Source: Chionis minor (taxonomy: Eukaryota; Chordata; Aves; Charadriiformes; Chionididae). From it: DNA of 64,000 nt. How positions within the stretch are numbered: position 1 is the first letter of the stretch; every line of letters starts with the position of its first letter. This document shows, piece by piece, positions 60,752 to 64,000 of this stretch. Location of the stretch: positions 138,637-202,636 of the forward strand of contig VZSF01005694.1 in assembly GCA_013398295.1 (NCBI GenBank). Direction: 5' to 3'. The translations under genes were made by a program, and so were the position numbers. Under the pieces are notes generated by a model that saw only the letters and a list, made by a program, of their open reading frames with translations, was not told the DNA's origin and did not search any database.

Positions 60752-62185
60752 AATAATAGAATCATAGAATTGTCTAGGTTGGAAGGGACCTTTAATATCA
60801 TCAAGTCCAACCATTAATCTAACACTACTAAACCACCACTAAACTACCACGTCTACCCATGTTTTAAGTACCTGCAGGGATGGCGATTCAACCACTTCCC
60901 TGGGAAACATCTTCTAATATTTGATAACCCTTTCTGTAAAGAAATTTTACCTTATATCCAATCTAAACTCTGGTGCAAATTAAGGCCATTTGCTCTTGCC
61001 CTATTGCTTGTTACTTGGGAGAAGAGATCGACCCCCACCTTTCTACAACCTCCTTTCAGGAAGTTGTAGAGAGCAATAACGTCTCCCCTCAGCCTCCTTT
61101 TCTCCTGGCTAAGCAACCCCAGTTCCGTAAGCCACTCCTCATAAGACTTGTGCTTTAGACCCCTCATCAGCTTTATTGCCCTTCTCTGGACATGCTCCAC
61201 CACCTCAATGTCTTTCTTGTCTTGAGGGGCCCAAAACTGAACACAGTACTTGAGGCGATGCCTCACCTGTGCTGAGTACAGGTGAACAATCACTTCCCTA
61301 GTCCTGCTGCCCACAGTATTTCTGATACAGGCCAGGATGCTGTTGGTTTTCTTGGCCACCTGGACACACTGCTGGCTCGTATTCAGCTGTCTGTTGACTA
61401 ACACCCCCAGGTCCTTTTCCAACAGACAGTTTTCCACCTAGTGCTCCCCAAGCCTGTAGCGATGCATGGGGTTGTTGCGACCCAAGTGCAGGACGTGGCA
61501 CTTGGCCTTGTTGAACCTCATACTGTTGGCCTCAGACAATCGATCCAGCCTGTCCAGATCCCTCTGTAGAGCCATTCTACCCTCAAGTATAGCAACACTC
61601 CCGCCCAGCTTGCTGTCATCTGCAAACTTACTGAGGGTGCACTTGATTCCCTTGTCCAATGCATTGATAAACGCATTAAAGAGAACTGGCCCCGATACTG
61701 AGCCCGGGGGAACACCACTTATGACCGGACACCAAATGGATTTAACTCTGTTCACCACAACTCTTTGGACCCAGCCATCCAGCCATTTTTTTTTTACCCA
61801 GCAAAGAGTACACACGTCCAAGTCATGAGCAACCTGTTTCTCCAGGAGAATGCTGTGGGAAACGGTGTTGAAGGCTTTGCTAAAGTCCACATAAACAACA
61901 TCCACAGCCTTTCCCTCACCCACTAAGCAAATCATCTTGTCATAGAAGGAGATCAGGTTTGCCAAGCAGGACCTGCATTTCACAAACCGATGCTGACTGG
62001 GCCTGGTCACCTGGTTGTCCTGCATGTGCCGTGCAATGGCACTCAGGATGATCTGCTCCATAACCTTTCCCCAGCACCGAGATCAGACTGACAGACCTGT
62101 AGTTTCCTGCATCTTCCTTGTGGCCTTTCTTGTGGATGGACATCACATTTGCTAAACTCTAGTCAGCTGGGACCTCAGTTTCCAC
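60752..62185 (-). mobile_element. CR1 LINE, best-preserved copy in the window
   Basis: Minus-strand CR1 with its 3' octamer tail at 60752 (AATAATAGAATCATAGAATT on the plus strand). It is continuous through ORF2 to the start of the reverse transcriptase at about 62185, where similarity ends (5' truncation). There are no large internal deletions. Defects seen are one in-frame TAG at 61438-61440 and a one-base insertion in the GGGGAAAGGTTATGG segment near 62060-62075 (minus sense). The same insertion is present at 48 kb. The 3'-most 170 bp is more diverged from the 48-kb copy than the body. Confidence 0.95.
60952..62061 (-). pseudogene. CR1 reverse transcriptase and ORF2 C-terminus, one nonsense codon
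   Basis: A frame of about 370 codons on the minus strand, interrupted once by TAG at 61438-61440 (within [18 protein letters not shown], where relatives have Trp). The first part (207 residues) holds reverse-transcriptase motif [13 protein letters not shown] (Asp at about 59), motif [15 protein letters not shown] (about 116-129), and motif [11 protein letters not shown] with the FADD intact (about 145-154). The second part (162 codons) is the conserved C-terminal region: [30 protein letters not shown] and [20 protein letters not shown]. The N-terminal fingers and the endonuclease are missing because of a frameshift and 5' truncation. The enzyme would copy RNA at the nicked target; this copy cannot. 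Confidence 0.92.
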
Positions 62186-64000
62186 CAGGCAGCTTTTTGC
62201 ATATTGGTCCTTCTGCTCCCTTAAAGAGGGAGTCACCTGCAACTGTGACCTGTCTTTTTTTGTTTACTGAAGAAGTTTTGATGCGGGGTGTAGTTCAGCT
62301 AAACCTCAGCAACATCTCCATGCTAATTGAGTCATCTTCCTTGTCATGGTTTGGTTCTGCATGCAGAGACTCATATCGATTTTGCAAGGGTACCTGAGAA
62401 GTTGGGAGAACTTGGAATGGGGTCAGCATGTCGAGGGAGGAGGTCTATAAACACCACCACCACCACCACTGAGAGGAATCTGTTTCCGCGGTCAGGCACA
62501 TCACCCCGCTCCCTCAGGACAGCACTTTGAATTGCTTGCAGCATACAAGAAAGCTGAGCAACATTTATGCTTTCCCAGGAAGAAGGTGTCTCTATCCTTT
62601 AGCATCTAAAAGTAAATTTGTATGGTCTTTAGTAGGCAGAAGTGAGCAGATCTAATTACCTCACACAAAATGTCATGATAACTGTAGCTACAAAGCCCGT
62701 AGGGGGAAGGTGGTTTGCATATAGCAGTCTTGGAGCATGGTTGGACTAGGATCAGCATTCAAAAAGCTTTACTGCTAATTGGAGTCGGCTACCACTCCAT
62801 TTGTATTCCTTCTCCATTTGTACAAAAGTTCTGGTCTCATGGAAAGAGTAAAGGCATCTTCACAAAGTATCTAAGTTAATCAAATATATAGAACATAACT
62901 GTGTAGTAAAGTCCAATTGTTTCTCTTAACACTGAAGATTTCCTGAGACACTTTGAGCAGAAACATATCACCCACAGAAATAATCCTTTTAGGGAAGAAC
63001 TGGCCCATTAGGGAAAAGGTAGAACCTGAGAAACAAAAAGACAGATATTTCATTGTTTGAATGACATTATTACCTTGGGAGAGTTAGATACTGATCAAGA
63101 GGAGCTGAAATACAGAAATAAAATAAAATTAAGAAGGAAATGTTATTTTAAGGCCTTAAGGAACAAGGTACAAAGTAATATTTTTGATCAGAAATATGTT
63201 AATATATTCTGAATAATCTTCCAGAAAAAAGTCCCCCCACTTTTTTAAAAAGAAAATTCTTCTGCTATAAATTCATCATAAGAGTTCAATAACTAAATTA
63301 ATGTCTTGAAAAAGGCTTCAGGTGTCAGGATTTCCTGCAAAGGAAATTATTTTAGCCTTAACCCAGAAATCAGAGGTTATGATAGGAGACCAGGCAAGCT
63401 TGATGATTAAAAGAGGATTCAGATAAAACTGTTTCTGAACCCTAATGCAAACTTTCTAATGAAATGACAAAGCTAGCTTTCCTTTGGAACGTGTTTCTGA
63501 CAAAGTTCCATATTTGAGGTTAATCACATGTCTACCTGGTTGGAGTCTAAAAAAAGGAAAAAGTTGGCTGAGGACATGATGTATGAAAAAAGGAAACAAA
63601 AAGTAAAACAATTGTAAATACCTGCTGCCATGTTGGCAGAGCTCCTAAATAATAACATTTAAATGAAAGAAACCTTCTGTACATAGTTATATCCTGTCCA
63701 TGCCAAAAGCTGCAGTGTAGTCAGTGGAAGCATTACTTCCAATTTCAAAAGATACTGGAAAAATCAAGAGAAATTTTGCTCTCAGCATAATAATAAGATG
63801 GTGATAGATATGCAGTATAAAGTATCAAATATAGCAGCGAACTAGGAACTATTCACTCTAGGAACTTCAATCTGCCATTTAGACGGGAAGTAGGGTGGAT
63901 TTATACTTACGTTTTTGGAATACATTAATTGTTGAGACTAGAGAGAAAAATAGTTTCTAAACTTCAGGGAAGTTAATGACATATTCATTACAATCTCTTT
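62186..64000. other. Unassigned DNA to window end
   Basis: The first 400 bp is somewhat GC-richer and contains a (CAC)n run at 62451-62469. The rest is AT-rich. No gene, LINE or LTR recognised; frames at 62149-62397 and 62327-62530 (plus) have no motifs. Confidence 0.5.
62451..62469. repeat. (ACC)n trinucleotide microsatellite
   Basis: Six consecutive ACC/CAC units. Confidence 0.9.

Overview
The window is anonymous, AT-rich vertebrate nuclear DNA with no recognisable host gene, exon, tRNA or rRNA. The interspersed repeats point to a bird, probably Neoaves. There are many 5'-truncated CR1 LINEs ending in the TTCTATGA-type octamer tail, and three solo LTRs of avian endogenous-retrovirus type. 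No Alu, L1 or other mammalian repeats are visible. None of the long reading frames outside the transposons looks like a conserved protein. The species and locus cannot be named from sequence alone; the window is best read as intergenic or deep-intronic DNA.

Layout. 1-815: minus-strand CR1 endonuclease segment, cut by the window edge. About 1285-1810: a very old minus-strand CR1 relic. 2064-2712: plus-strand solo LTR with a perfect 5-bp target duplication. 5385-5993: older minus-strand solo LTR of another family. 15511-16335: minus-strand CR1 3' end. 16383-44871: about 28.5 kb with no LINE or LTR that I can see, only microsatellites and short hairpins. 44872-48860: a complex nest made of a minus-strand CR1 split by a 1013-bp solo LTR (45182-46194, perfect 5-bp duplication), lying head-to-head with a plus-strand CR1. 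The plus-strand CR1 carries an N-flanked 242-bp duplication. 50387-50528, 51858-52868, 54537-54607 and 60752-62185: further CR1 pieces. The remainder is unassigned single-copy-like DNA.

No genes work together here: every coding remnant belongs to dead CR1 copies (endonuclease, reverse transcriptase and ORF2 C-terminal pieces). The best-preserved is 60952-62061 (minus), with reverse-transcriptase motifs A, B and C intact but one in-frame TAG and a truncated 5' end.

I did not find a new biological system. The most informative signals are structural. (i) The CR1 copies at 48 kb and 61 kb share tracts of 389 bp (4 differences) and 182 bp (none), separated and flanked by clearly diverged sequence, which suggests gene conversion or an assembly chimera. 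(ii) Single-N joins at 47399 and 51903 mark a likely false duplication and a likely missing segment. (iii) The nested LTR carries a 45-bp repeat that keeps reading frame. (iv) Several perfect short hairpins lie in otherwise plain sequence.
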